This document shows positions 46,714-59,868 of a DNA stretch of 64,000 nucleotides, piece after piece; the stretch's first letter is position 1, and each line of letters begins with the position of its first letter. Source of the stretch: Zantedeschia hybrid cultivar (lineage: Eukaryota > Streptophyta > Magnoliopsida > Alismatales > Araceae). Under the pieces are notes generated by a model. That model made no database searches and was not told the origin of the DNA. It saw only the letters and a program-made list of their open reading frames with translations. Position numbers and translations under genes: made by a program. The stretch lies in assembly GCA_030544215.1 (NCBI GenBank), contig JARZZO010000006.1, positions 47,840,501 through 47,904,500 of the forward strand, read 5' to 3'.

Positions 46714-49700
46714 ATAAAGCCAATCACTTTTATACAGAATACCCATATTCTCTAAGTGACGCTCAAAGACATTTTGAGACAAAGGCTTTGTAAGTGGATC
46801 TGCTATGTTGTCGGCTGAAGGAACTCTTTCCACCACGATATCTCATCGAGCTATAATCTCTCTGATCAGATTAAAGCGCCGCAGAATGTGCTTCGACTTC
46901 TGATGAGACCTCGGCTCTTTCGCTTGAGCAATCGCCCCATTGTTATCACACAGTAGTGGGACGGGGCCAGATATGCTTTCCACCACACCAAGATCGCCGA
47001 TGAATTTCTTCATCCATACAGCTTCCTTGGAGGCTTCAGCAACAGCAATATACTCAGCTTCCGTTGTTGAATCAACAGTGGTTTCCTGCTTGGAACTTTT
47101 CCAGCTCACTGCTTCCCCGTTGAGTATGAAAACAAAACCTGATGTTGACTTGCTGTCGTCAGGATCAGACTGAATATTCGAGTCAGTGTATCCTTGCAGC
47201 TTTAAGTCTCCTCCTCCATAGACTAGAAATAGATCCTTAGTCCTTCTCAAGTACTTAAGGATGCATTTCACAGCCTTCTAGTGTTCATCACCTGGATCTG
47301 CCTGATGCCTGCTCGTAACACTTAGAGCATATGCTACATCAGGTCCAGTACATAGCATGACATACATGATGGAGCCTATGGCAAAAGCATAGGGGACTTT
47401 ATCCATCACAGCCCTCTCTTCAGGTGTCTTGCGAGACTGACCTTTAGAAAGTGAAATTCCATGTCTCATCGGTATGAGACCTCTCTTGGAATTTTCCATG
47501 CCAAACCTTTTGACAATGGTTTCTATGTACATGGATTGGGTTAAAGCTAGCATCTTCTTTGATCTATCTCTATAGATCCGTATTCCTAATACGTAAGATA
47601 CTTCTCCCAAATCCTTCATGGAGAAATTCTTTGACAGTCATATCTTTACTGATGACATCATTCCTACATCATTCGCAATGAGTAGGATGTCGTTAACGTA
47701 AAGAATCAGAAATGTGATTGCGCTCCCACTATTTTTCTTGTATACACATGGCTCATCTTCATTCTTAATGAAGACATAAGATTTGATTGCCTCATCAAAT
47801 CTTATGTTCTAGCTTTGGGAAGCTTGCTTCAGTCCATAAATAGACATCTGCAACTTGCATACAATGTCTGGAGATTCTTTGGATGTGAATCCTTCTGGTT
47901 GTATCATATACACCTCCTCCTCAAGGTTTCCATTGAGGAAGGTAGTCTTCACATCCATCTACCATATTTCATAATCATGGTAGGCAGAGAAGAATTCTGA
48001 TAAACTTAATTATAGCAATGGGTGAAAATGTTTCGTCATAGTCAACACCTTGTCTTTGATGATAGCCTTTCACCACTAATCTTGCTTTATAAGTCTTAAT
48101 ACGTCCATCTACATCGATCTTTCTTTTAAAGATCCATTTGAAGCCGATAGGTACTATACCATCAGGTAAATCTTCTAAGTTCCAAACTTGGTTGATGTAC
48201 ATGGACTGTATTTCAGAATTCATGGCTTCCTGCCATTTCCCGGTCTTTGGACTTTCAATGGCCTCCTAGTAAGTCTTAGGATCATCATCCTCATTATAGA
48301 GTATCCTTGAACCATCCAAATTAATATGTCCCACATATCTTTCTGGTGGTTTAGATACTTTTTAAGACCTACGAGGTTCTTGTGTATCATTTTGAACAGG
48401 TCGGAAACGGACGGTTCATCTGATGAACCATTACCAGTTTGTAGGCCTGGAATTTCTTCCAGAATTACTTTACTTCCACTGTCCTTCTGGAGAATATTAT
48501 CTTCTTCCAAAAAGCCAACTCTCCTGGCCACAAACACCTTTTGTTCGCAAGGATGATAAAAGTAATATCCATAAGTTTCCTTTGGATATCCCACAAATCT
48601 GCATTTGTCAGTTCTTGATTCTAGCTTATCTGTGTCATGTCTTTTAACATGAGCAGGACATCCCCAGACTTTAACATGTTTAAGGTCTGGTTTCCTTCCA
48701 TTCCATATCTCATATGGAGTGGTTTCAATAGATTTACTGGGTAACTTGTTCAAGATATACATAGCCGAGCTAAGTGCATATCCTCATAAGGACACTGGTA
48801 ATTTGGACATGCTCATCATGGATCGCACCATTTCCATTAATGTGCAATTTATCCTTTCTGATACACCATTCATTTGAGGTGTATAAGGAGGTGTAAGCTG
48901 AGAAAGGATACCATTATCCTTCAAGTATTTAATGAATTCAGTACTTAAGTATTCACCACCCCAATCAGATCGGACGGTTTTTATACTCTTTCCTGTTTGT
49001 TTTTCTACTTCATTCTTAAATTCTCTGAATTTATCGAAGGCTTCAAATTTATACTTCAATAAGTATATATATCCAAACCTTTAGTAATCATTTGCGAATG
49101 TAATGAAGTATGAGAAACCACCAATGGCTTGGGTTGACATAGGACTACATACATCTGAATGTATGAGTTCTAATATGTCTTTGGCTCGTTCTCCAGTTCC
49201 ACTAAATGGAGACTTAGCCATTTTACCCATTAAACATGACTCACAGGTTGCATATGATTCATAATCAAATGGATCTAAATATCCATCTTTATGCATCCTT
49301 TGGAGTATGTTTACACTAATGTATCCAAGCCTGCAATACCACAAGTAGGCTTTGTTCATTTCATACTTCTTTTAATTGAAGATCCAATATGTAAATTTTC
49401 ATGAGACACATTTAATAGATACAAACCATTGGACAAAATAGCAGAAGCTATTAATTTATTTCCAAAATAAACTAAACAACTATTCTTCCCAAAATTTAAA
49501 TTGTATCCAATTCTATTTAAACATGAAATAGAAATGATATTCCTTATTATGCTACGTACATAATAACATTCATCTAATGAAAATGTGTCTCCGGATGGTA
49601 GCTTGAGCTTCACTGTCCCCACAGCGATCGCCGCAACTCTTGCGCCGTTACCTAGCCTCAGCTCCACCTCGCCGGTCCTCAGCTTACGTCTTCTTGTCAG

Positions 49701-50331
49701 TGCCTGCACAGAATTGCAGATATGAGATACACATCCAGTATCTAATACTCACAATGTACAATCTATTATTGACAAATTTACATCTATCATATAGATACCT
49801 GAAGTGTCCTACTGCTTTACAGTTCCTTGAGCCTTGTCCTTGAGGTATTCTTTGCAATTCCTCTTCCAGTGCCTCTTTTGGTGACAGTAGAAGCAATCAC
49901 CTTTCTCAGCACTTTTACCTTTGTCTTTCTTGACAACCTTTGCCTTCCTCTGAATCTTGTTCTTACCCTTTCGAAAAGCGTGGACTGCAAGTCTTTTTCT
50001 ATTGGTCTTACCAACTATGAGGACTTGGGATTTATCCTTCACAAGGTTCCCTTCAGCAGTCTTTAACATGTTCAGTAGTTCAACTAAGGTGGTCTGGATC
50101 TTGTTCATGTTAAAATTAACGATGAACTGAGTATATGACTATGGAAGTGAAGATAACACGAGGTCTGTGTGCATCTCCTTGGGAAGTGTAATCCCAAGAG
50201 CATCCAGCCTCTCCACCCACTCAATCATCTTCAGTACGTGATTTTGTACTGAAGTTCCCTCTGCCATCTGAGCCTTTAACAGATTCTTCGATATCTCATA
50301 TCGTTCGATTCTACTCTGCTCACCAAATAGC
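46714..50331 (-). pseudogene. Gag-Pol of copia C, part downstream of the B insertion
   Basis: Minus-strand pieces from right to left: rest of gag (50331 to about 50110); zinc knuckle CFYCHQKRHWKRNC near 49890; protease region with the DTG-type site near 49745 broken by a stop; GEVELRLGNGARVAAIAVG near 49670; pre-integrase YLWYCRLGY near 49345 (second His changed to Tyr) and CESCLMGK; integrase core with RSDWGGEYLS near 48960 and NGVSERI near 48860; RT start NQVWNLEDLPDG near 48190; RT end LGIRIYRDRSKKML near 47580; RNase H YTDSNIQSD and TEAEYIAVAEA near 47050. The RT middle (47620-47975) is broken by stops or frameshift. The normal stop codon at the end (46716-46714) reads TAT, so the frame would run about 20 codons into the LTR. 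Confidence 0.9.
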
Positions 50332-51909
50332 TGTTAGAATTGGGTGGCCTCAAAGTCAATCATTGTACATTCTAGTTCAAATAATTAATAAAGGCAATTA
50401 TTTCTTCATTTATAGTTCTCGCAAAGTAACTATCATAATGAAGGTCTATAGACAAATGTATGGGATATTGAATTATGATGAGATCATGATAGTGAGATCA
50501 ATATCCTCAGTCAATTGTCTTAAACAGTTCTCGATCATAGGATATTTGAGATGGACATTAAATATCCGATAACATCGACACAAGTTATGTCTCCTCATGT
50601 GATGAGGGTGAATGATCTCACATTCACTCGTGTGGTGACACTAAGACAAACATGTGGGTGCTCATTAGAGAATGAGTTCACTGAACAGACCCAAATAAGA
50701 ATTCCTGGATGGTAATTATACCTATTAGTCAACCAGGGAATTCAATCGTTGCAGTAGCACAGTTGGTCCTTTGACCCGAGTCACCAATGATATCTTGTTT
50801 GTGGACCATTGTATCTTGATTCTCTGACTTGTGGACTTTAACCATTAAGTCCACGATAGTCGGTCTTTCAGATACAGTGGAAAGCTTGCGAAGGTAATTG
50901 AGTGAACAACAAGGGATCACTCACTCTTGGTATAAGATTGGAGAGAGAATGTCCTATGGATGTGTACACAGAAATCCCTGGCCATGGTCAAATGAAAGAG
51001 ATGTCTTTCTAGATATTAGCTGTGTACTGGAATCCATCTGGATAATGCGATAGAGGGTTTGACTATAAACCATACCCTTGCGTTATTGGGACATTGCATG
51101 AGTGAAGGATTATATCTGTGCGGCATCTGCAGACGGAAATGTTCAATTAAAGGGAACAATATCCCTTATATCTTATGAGATCATGAGGTAGTGTTTGGTG
51201 CTGTTCATGATCAGAAGGCCGAGTGAATTAATCATCAGATGATAATCCACTTGTTTATTAAATTAATCATTTAACATATGATGTTAATTAATAAATATTA
51301 AACTCAAGAAACAGTTCTAAGTTTAATGGGCCTGCAACCGGACTGATATATGGGCCTAGAGGGTCACACACATAAGAGTTCTCGTCAGACGGTGAGAGAC
51401 GTTAAATTTCATGCTTATCTGGGTTTTTATGAAAAGCCGCAGGATAAACATGAAGATTTAATGGAGAATTATCCAAGGCCAAACTCTTGGATAATCATGA
51501 GGATTAATCCTTGCGCTTATCCTTATTTCTATATAAGGAGGGCCAAGGGGGAGGGGTAAAAAGTTGGTTGGACGAATTTTACACCCCAAATTCTCTTTCT
51601 CCTCTCTCTCTCTCCTTCTCTCTCTTTTAGAGTAGATCTGTCTCTCTCCGCGCATGGTGGATTTGAGATCTGGTCGGAGCACTCAAGTTGAGGAGGAAAT
51701 TGTGTCTGCAGCGGGAGCTCGTGTGGATACCTCTAGAGATGGTGCGCGTGCGCGATTACCGAGTCGGCATCATCCACGGGAGATTCGAAACCCCGCAAAG
51801 GTGAAGAACCGTTCTTCCCGCGTTTACTTTAATGTCCGTTTTACGATCCCAGCAACCGATACAATGGAATCGATTTTATTCTCCACTGCGTTCTTGCCGA
51901 TTCCTAACA
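50332..51909 (+). repeat. 5' LTR of copia B
   Basis: It runs from TGTTAGAATTGGG to TTCCTAACA, one base before the primer site. TATA box TATATAA is at 51530. The small frame starts at the ATG at 51654 and runs to 51944, past the LTR end. Confidence 0.93.
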
Positions 51910-51910
51910 G

Positions 51911-51926
51911 TGGTATCAGAGCCAGG
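51911..51926 (+). other. Primer binding site (initiator tRNA-Met), copia B
   Basis: TGGTATCAGAGCCAGG lies one base after the LTR end. Confidence 0.94.
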
Positions 51927-51929
51927 TTG

Positions 51930-53850
51930 CTGGTTCAGTCGTAAAACGACATCTTTTTGCGTGTTTTTCTCGTTATGCGTAAAGAACCCGTATTGTATGT
52001 GTTCTTGCGTTTAATCCGATTATAAATGACGGAACATTGTTCATATGATGAACACAAATAATTTGATTATTTTTCTGTAATTTTTCGGATTTTATTTGGC
52101 ATTTTCGGAGTTCTTCATGAGATGATGAACCGGGGTACTTCGACGGCTTCTTACGTGATTTCCAAGCGTTGGGATGGCGGCCCGGATGTCTGGATCATTT
52201 GGTGATAGTCACCACTACACACCGGGCATGATAGCCGGCGCCATGGTGGCCTTGAAGAGCTACAAAATCGAGCCCCAAATTGGATTTAAAACCCTGCAAA
52301 ATCAAATTTTTAGGGGGTTTTCGGGCTTGGTTTTCACCTCATCGGAGGCCGACGATGGCCCTGCCGGCGCCGGGCACGTCGCCGGCGCCGGGGGGCACCG
52401 CCGGCGTGGCCGGCGCCGCCGCCGGGGGGGCTGGCCGCCGGCGCCGCTGCCCTGCAACCGACGATGGTCCGAAGCAGATTAGGGTTCTGCTGGGGGGGAG
52501 AAAGAAGCCAGACCGGCCGGTCCCGAGCCGGTTCGGACCGGCTCGGCCGGACCCGGTTGGAGCCAGAACCTGGCTGGGCCAGGTCTTGTGCTTGGCTCGA
52601 CCAAGACTCGAGCCTGGCTGGGCCAGGGCTCGAGCCTGGCTCGAGCCTGGCCGAACCAGGGCTCGTACAGAGCCTGGCTGGGCCAGGTCTGGTCCCTGGC
52701 TCGACCAGGACTCGAGCCTGGCTGGGCCAGGGCTCGAGCCTTGCCGAACCAGGGCTCGTACAGCCCATCTGGCTGAGCCATGTTCAGATGAAAACCCCAT
52801 TAAACCCTTTATTAGCCCATTTTAAGCCCATTTAAGCCCGTTTTAAAATTGTTTAAAAACAGAAAAAATTATGGGAATAATTAATAATTGTTATTAATTA
52901 TTTTCATTATTATTAACAGATTATTAAATTGTTTAATAACTGTTAATTCAATTAAAGGGCTTTATTATTAATAGGGTGTTAGTTAATTATTTAAAATTGT
53001 TTTAGATAATTAATTTCCCTGTTGAATTAATTAGTTTAAAAATGTTTTAAACTGATTTCATGCATAACTTGATTATATTCTACTGTTCAAATTGTTTGAA
53101 TTAGGATTTAGATTAACTGAATGGTTTAGTTATTTATTTGTCAATAATATTTTGAATATTATTGATTATGTTGAAATAAATGTTATTTCGAAAACTAATT
53201 GGTATTATATTTTTATATTTATAAAATTTAATACCAAACTGTAATTATGTGATGATTGTGATGCATGTGATGTGTTTTATGGTGGGATGATCATGGACTT
53301 AGTATTTTCATGTGATGAATGATGTGGATGAATGCGATGCTTATTTCATTTGGTATTTTAAATAGGACATGCGTGTCCTCCTCTCTCTTAATCCAAGTGT
53401 ACTTTCTACCTTTCTATAAATGTACATTTGTGGACCTGCGAGTCCTGAATTTCATATTTAAATGTATCGGATTAAGTTTAGAGGACGTGATCTTCTGAAG
53501 ACACCTCTGGAGGAAGGACTCGCATCAAATGGAACCAGTGTTGTTGTTTTCACATTAGGATCCTATTATGGATCATCGTTTGGCTCCGATGATTCCATAG
53601 TAGCTTTAGCAATCCATGATCATCCCAATTTAATTCTTCTGCATATATGTGATATTTGTGGACTATGCTATCATATATATATATATATTTCTATTAAGTA
53701 TAATGATACTTCAAATCGAAATACTATTGATAGCACGATTTTTATAAATCAAATCAAAAACCCTCTTTTAAAATTTAAGTTGTAAACGTGAGATATTCAG
53801 AATAATCCACGTAACCCACCATCATTATTGATCTTAGGATAATTCTTATC
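51930..53850 (+). other. Leader of copia B
   Basis: Non-coding. GC-rich block (about 52330-52780) followed by AT-rich DNA (about 52800-53330). The intact target site used by gypsy G in element A is visible near 53437. Long open frames on both strands of the GC-rich block are low-complexity artefacts of the repeat. Confidence 0.8.
52561..52765. repeat. 104-bp GC-rich tandem repeat, two units
   Basis: CCTGGCTGGGCCAGGTCT starts at 52569 and 52673. Each unit also ends with CCAGGGCTCGTACAG. Within the units the shorter words CTGGCTGGGCCAGGGC and GGCTCGAGCC recur; both are near-palindromic. Other copia leaders here have only single copies of such CTGGCC..GGCCAGG words. Confidence 0.8.
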
Positions 53851-54161
53851 TCAAATGGATTTGTTGTGCTAGCACAAGGTCTATTTGATTTAGAAATTAA
53901 CCTAGGTCTACGACATGTGATGTCATTAAGATGAATGGACAAATAGTGTAGTTTTGTTGTGTTACCACAAGGATTGCACTATGAATTCATGTCATCTAAG
54001 TAATGATGGATAAACTTAACTGAATCATTTGATTTGTTGTGCTACCACAAGGTCATTCTGATTCAGGGGTTAAATCGATCGGATATTGCAAATGTTGCAA
54101 CTGTCAAGAGTTGACTGCCTAAGGGACTTGGTGTGATTTGTTGTGCTACCATAAGGTCACA
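53851..54161 (+). ncRNA. Four-hairpin array in copia B leader
   Basis: Hairpins at 53851-53888, 53943-53982, 54020-54066 and 54132-54161. All have the apical phrase TTGTTGTGCTACCACAAGG with few changes. Stems are CAAATGGA with TCTATTTG (one G-U), ATAGTG with CACTAT, CTGAATCA with TGATTCAG, and TGTGA with TCACA. Starts are 92, 77 and 112 nt apart. Gag begins about 180 nt after the last. The array is predicted from sequence; no probing data are implied. Confidence 0.62.
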
Positions 54162-54339
54162 TGCATGATGCCCGAAGGATTCTGATCCCCACTAGGACAT
54201 CACCGGAATCTCCCGTTTTGTATATTAGAGGGTCATACAGATCGCCGAAAAATAGTGGGAGCCTAAATCTAGATTAAAAGTCCTAAATCAGATTTTAAGA
54301 ACTATCTGCTCATTTTTATATATTTCCATGTAGGTCGCT

Positions 54340-57300
54340 ATGTCGTCACCTAACCCCCTCCGTTGCATACTTGATGCAAACAAACTCACGGGACCTAATT
54401 ACATTGACTGATTACGCAACCTGAAGATTGTCCTCAGGTGTGAAAAGCTAGCCTATGTCCTGGATCAACCAGATCCAGTACAACCTGGTGAAAATGCTAA
54501 CGGAGATGAATTAATGATGTTTGAAAATTGGAAGGAGGACTGTGTCAAGGTCCAGTGTTATATGCTTGGTTCAATGAACAATGAACTGCAACGACAGCAT
54601 GATAACATAGAACCTAAGTCCATTCTGAATCACCTACAAGAGTTGTTTGGTGAACAATCCAGAACAGAAAGATATGAGATATCTAAGAAATTGTTCAGGA
54701 CCAGAATGAGCGAGGGCACATCTGTGCAAACTCATGTGCTCAAGATGATAGAATGGATTAAGAGGCTTGCAGTGCTTAGCTTTGTTATGAACAATGACCT
54801 AAGCATCGACTTAATCCTACAATCCCTTCCAGATTAATTTTCACAATTCATCATCAACTTCAATATGAACAAAATTGAAGTTTCACTGGCTGAGCTGCTC
54901 AACATGTTGAAGACAGCAGAAGGCACTATCCAGCAAGATAAGCCAAATGTAATAATGCTTGTTGGTAAGACCAACAAGAAAATAAAAGCTGGACAGACCT
55001 TTAAGAAAGGTAAGCCTAAGAAGCTAGTGAAAAGCAAACCGGCGGTTCAAAAGGACAAAGCTAAAGTCAATGACAAAGGTCAGTGTTTCCACTGTCATAA
55101 AGAAGGTCATTGGAAGAGAAACTGCATGATTTATCTCGCAGAAAAAGCAAAGGAGAAGCTTGGTGAAGCTTCAGGTATACTCATGATCGATCTTAACTTG
55201 TCTTATAGAGAATTAACATCCTGGGTATTAGACACTGGATGTGTTTCTCATATCTGCAATAACTTGCAGGTGCTAACAAGTAAAAGAAGATTGAACCGCG
55301 GAGACGTGGATCTGAGGCTCGGGAATGGAGCAAAAGTTGCTGCGTTAGCTGTGGGGACAGCAAGACTTCAGATGCCGTCAGGAGACTCATTGGAACTGAT
55401 AGATTGTTATTATGTTCCGACCATTATTAGGAATATCATATATATTTCATGTTTAGATAGACAAGGATATTCTATGAAACTAGAGAATAAAGGTTGTTCT
55501 ATTTATCAAGGAGACAAATTGTTTGCTTCCGGATATTTATTGAATGGATTATATTTACTTGATATTTCATATGATGTTTGTCTGGTAAATAAATCTCTTG
55601 AACGATTAGATACAGAAGTAAATAATTCGTACCCATGGCATTGTAGGCTAGGTCATATAAATGAGAACAGGATCATAAGGTTGCAAAAGAATAGATATCT
55701 TGATCCATTTGATTATGAATCATTTGCAACCTGTGAAGCTTGTCTCATGGGAAAAATAACCAAAGCTCCATTCTCAGGACATGGAGAAAGAGCTAAGGAT
55801 TTATTGGAACTAATACATAGTGATGTATGTGGTCCAATGTCCACTCATGCTATGGGTGGTTACTCATACTTTGTTTTATTTACAGATGATTTCTCAAGAT
55901 ATGACTACATATATTTAATGAAATATAAGTCAGAAGTCTTTGAGAAATTTAAAGAGTTTAAAAATGAAGTTGAGAACCAGACTGAAAAGAGTATCAAAAC
56001 TCTTCGATCAGATCGAGGGGGTGAATACTTAACTACAGAATTCACATAATATCTTAAGAATAATGGTATTTTGTCTCAGTGGACTCCTCCCTATACACCA
56101 CAATTAAATGGTGCATCGGAAAGGAGAAATCGTACTCTATTAGATATGGTATGATTAATGATGAGTTATGCTAAACTTCCAATCTCTTTATGGGGATATG
56201 CACTGTTGACTGCTGCATATCTGTTGAACAAAGTTCCCAGTAAGTTAGTATCTTCCCCTCCATATGAGATATGGAAAGGAAAGAAACCAAACTTTAAGCA
56301 TGTTAGAGTCTGGGGTGGTCCTGCACATGTCAAAAGATATGATCCAGACAAACTGGATTCCAAGACAGAGAAATGTAGATTTGTGGGATATCCAAAAGAG
56401 ACTTTTGGATATTATTTCTATCAGCCCAGCGATCAAAGGGTGTTTGTCGCAAAAAGAGCTGTCTTCTTAGAGAAAGAATATCTTTCAAAAGAAGACAGTG
56501 GGAGCAAGATAGAACTGGAAGAAATTCTAGACTCACAAATGAACACTAGTTCATCTACTGAACCATTGACTCAAGAACTTGTTCAAGATGATACACAAAA
56601 GGTTCGCAGATCAGGTAGAGTGCATAAGCAGCCTGAAAGATATGTTGGACATATCGATGATGGCAAGCCAAAAGTGCACTTAAATGAGGATGATGATCCT
56701 CAAACCTACCAAGAAGCCATAAATAGTCAAGAATCAGAAAAATGGCAAGAGGCAATGAATTCTGAAATTCAGTCTATGTATGCCAACCAAGTTTGGAACT
56801 TGGTTGATCTGCCAGAAGGTATAGTACCTATTGGCAGTAAATGGATCTTTAAAAGAAAAATCGGGGCATATGGACATATTGACACATACAAGGCAAGGCT
56901 AGTAGCAAAAGGATATCGTCAAAGGCAAGGCATTGACTATGACGAAACCTTTTCTCCAGTTGCCATGATTAAGTCAATCAGAATACTTCTTGCAATCGTT
57001 GCATTCTATGATTATGAAATATGGCAAATAGATGTGAAAACAGCATTCCTTAACGGGAACTTTCAAGAAGAGGTGTAAATGATACAACCTGAAGGATTCA
57101 CTTCCAAAGAGCATTCAAGCAAGGTATGCAAGCTGCAAAGATCCATCTATGGATTAAAGCAGGCATTCCGAACTTGGAACTTAAGATTTGATGAAGCAAT
57201 CAAATCTTATGACTTCATTAAGAATGAAGATGAATCTTGTGTATACAAAAAGACTAGTGGGAGCGCAATTACCTTTTTAGTGCTTTACGTTGATGACATT

Positions 57301-58272
57301 CTACTCATTGGGAATGATGTAGGAATGTTGTCATCAGTAAAAACTTTGTTATCTAAAAACATCTCCATGAAAGATTTGGGAGAAGTATCCTATATTCTGG
57401 GAATAAGGATCTATAGAGATAGGTCCAAAAAGATGTTTGGCTGATCCCAATCTATGTACATAGATACCATAGTCAAAAGGTTTGGCATGGAAAATTCCAA
57501 GAGAGGCCTCGTTCCAATGATGCATGGAATTTATCTCTCTAAAGAAATGTCTCCCAAGACACCTGAAGAGAGAGCATACATGGATAGAGTTCCTTATGCC
57601 TTGGCAATATGATCTATAATGTATGCAATGCTATGTACTAGGCTTGATGTGGCACACCCACTAAGTGTCACTAGTAGATATCAGGCTGATCCAGGTGAAG
57701 GACACTAGAAGGCGGTGAAATGCATCATTAGATACTTGAGAAGGACTAAGGATCTATTTCTCGTCTATGGAGGAAACGACTTGGAACTTCGAGGGTTTAC
57801 TAACTCGAGTTTCAAGTCGGATATGGATGATAGCAAATCCATGTCTGGATTTGTATTCATGTTAAATGGAGGTGCAGTAAGTTGGAAAAGTTCCAAACAA
57901 GAAACAACTGCATATTCGACGACCGAAGCAGAATACATTACTGCAGCTGAAGCGGCCAAGGAGGCGGTTTGGATGAAGAAGTTCATATCGGCACTTGGAG
58001 TAGTTCCAAGTATTTCAGATCCTGTTCCATTATTGTGTGACAACAATGGGGCAATAGCTCAAGCGAAGGAGCCAAGATCACATCAGAAGTCAAAGCACAT
58101 TCTGAGACGATTTCATCTGATTCGTGAGATTATCGCACGAGGAGATATAGTAGTTGAGAAAGTCTCATATGAAGATTATGTAGTAGATCCCTTGACTAAG
58201 CCATTGTCTCAAAACAATTTAGAACGTCACCTTAAATCTATGGGACTTAGACACATGGGTGATTGGCTATAG
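54340..58272 (+). pseudogene. Gag-Pol polyprotein of copia B, eight premature stops
   Basis: A single frame of 1311 codons, from ATG 54340 (phrase MSSPNPLRCILDANKL, as in C) to TAG 58270. Gag; zinc knuckle CFHCHKEGHWKRNC near 55088; protease LDTGCVSHIC near 55230; pre-integrase YPWHCRLGH near 55630 and CEACLMGK; integrase HSDVCGPMS, RSDRGGEY and NGASERR; RT DVKTAFLNG near 57035 and YVDD near 57288; RNase H TEAEYITAAEAA near 57925. Stops: TGA 54409, TAA 54835, TAA 56047, TGA 56152, TAA 57076, TGA 57442, TGA 57610, TAG 57706. Absence of frameshifts with many stops suggests decay mainly by substitutions. RNase H has one change in a conserved spot (FTNSSF where A has FTDSSF), a likely loss of a catalytic Asp. 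Confidence 0.94.
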
Positions 58273-58275
58273 TCC

Positions 58276-58286
58276 AAGTGGGAGAA
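58276..58286 (+). promoter_or_regulatory. Polypurine tract, copia B
   Basis: AAGTGGGAGAA directly precedes the 3' LTR. Confidence 0.88.
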
Positions 58287-59868
58287 TGTTAGAATTGGGT
58301 GGCCTCAAAGCCAATCATTGTACATTCTAGTTCAGATTATTAATAAAGGCAATTATTTCTTCATTTAATAGTTCTCGCAAACGACTATCATAATGAAGGT
58401 CCATAGACAAATGTATGGGATATTGAATCATGATGAGATCGTGATAGTGAGATCAATATCCTAAGGCAATTGTCTTAAATAGTTCTCGATCGTAGGATAT
58501 TTGAGATGGACATTAAATATCCGATAAGATCGACACAAGTTATGTCTGCTCATATGATGAGGATGAATGATCTCACATTCACTCGTGTGGTGACACTAAG
58601 ACAAACAAGTGAGTGCTCAATAGAGAATGAGTTCACTGAACAGACCCAAATAAGAATTCCTGGATGGTAATTATACCTATTAGTCAACCAGGGAATTCAT
58701 TTGTTGCAGTAGCACAGTTGGTCCTTTGACCTGAGTCACCAATGATACCTTGTTTGTGGACCATTGTGTCTTGATTCTCTGACTCGTGGGCTTTAACCAT
58801 TAAGTCCACCATAATCGGTCTTTCAGATACAGTAGAAAGCTTGCGAAGGTAATTGAGTGAACAACAAGGGATCACTCACTCTTGGTATAAGACTGGAGAG
58901 AGAATGTCCCATGGATGTGTACACAGAAATCCCTGGCCAGGGTCAAATGAAAGAGATGTATTTCTAGATATTAACTGTGTATTGGAATCTATCTGGATAA
59001 TGCGATAGAGGGTTTGACCATAAAACCATACCCTTGCGTTATCGGGACATTGCATGAGTGAAGGATTATATCTGTGCGGTATCTGCAGACGAAAAGGTTC
59101 AATTAAAAGGGAACAGTATCCCTTATATCTTATGGGATCATGAGGTAGTGTTTGGTGCTGTTCATGATTGGAAGGCCAAGTGAATTAATCATCGGATGAT
59201 AATTTACTTGTTTATTAAATTAATCATTTAACATAGGATGTTTAAATGTTAATTAATAAATATTAAACTCAAGAAACAGTTCTAAGTTTAATGGGCTTGC
59301 AATCGGACTGATATATGGGCCTAGAGGGTCACACACATAAGAGTTCTCGTCAGACGGTGAGAGACGTTAAATTTCATACTTATCTGGGTTTTTATGAAAA
59401 GCCGCAGGATAAACATGAAGATTTAATGGAGAATTATCCAAGGCCAAACTCTTGGATAATCATGAGGATTAATCCTTGTGCTCATCCTTATTTCTATATA
59501 AGGAGGGCCAACGGGGAGGGATAAAAAGTTGGTTGGACGAATTTTACACCCCAGATTCTCTTTCTCCTCTCTCTCTCTCCTTCTCTCTCTCTTGGAGTAG
59601 ATCTGTCTCTCTTCGCGCATGGTGGATTTGAGATCTGGTCGGAGCACTCAAGTCGAGGAGGAAATCGCGTCTGCAGCGAGAGCTCGTGTGGATACTTCTA
59701 GAGATCGTGCGCGATTACCAAGTCGGCATCATCCACGGGAGATTCGAAACCCCGCAAAGGTGAAGAACCGTTCTTCCCGCGTTTATTTTAATGTCCGTTT
59801 TACGATCCCAGCAACCGATATAATGGAATCGATTTTATTCTCCGCTGCGTTCTTGCCAATTCCTAACA
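58287..59868 (+). repeat. 3' LTR of copia B
   Basis: 1582 bp from TGTTAGAATTGGG to TCCTAACA, then duplication ATAGC. TATA box at 59495. The small frame starts at 59619. It differs from the 5' LTR at more sites than the two G LTRs differ from each other, by eye. Confidence 0.93.

Larger units (their letters stand above)
50332..59868 (+). mobile_element. Copia element B (Angela/BARE-like), inserted in gag of C
   Basis: The innermost insertion of the nest. LTRs of 1578 and 1582 bp start TGTTAG and end CCTAACA, with duplication ATAGC at 50327-50331 and 59869-59873. It is the same family as A and has the same leader without the gypsy insertion, so it gives the reference for A's missing parts. Gag-pol is one frame with eight premature stops and no frameshift. 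Confidence 0.95.

Noticed and set aside
52280..52835. Long open frames on both strands in the B leader (up to 181 codons)
   Set aside because: They are produced by the 104-bp GC-rich tandem repeat lacking stop codons; repeat peptides only.
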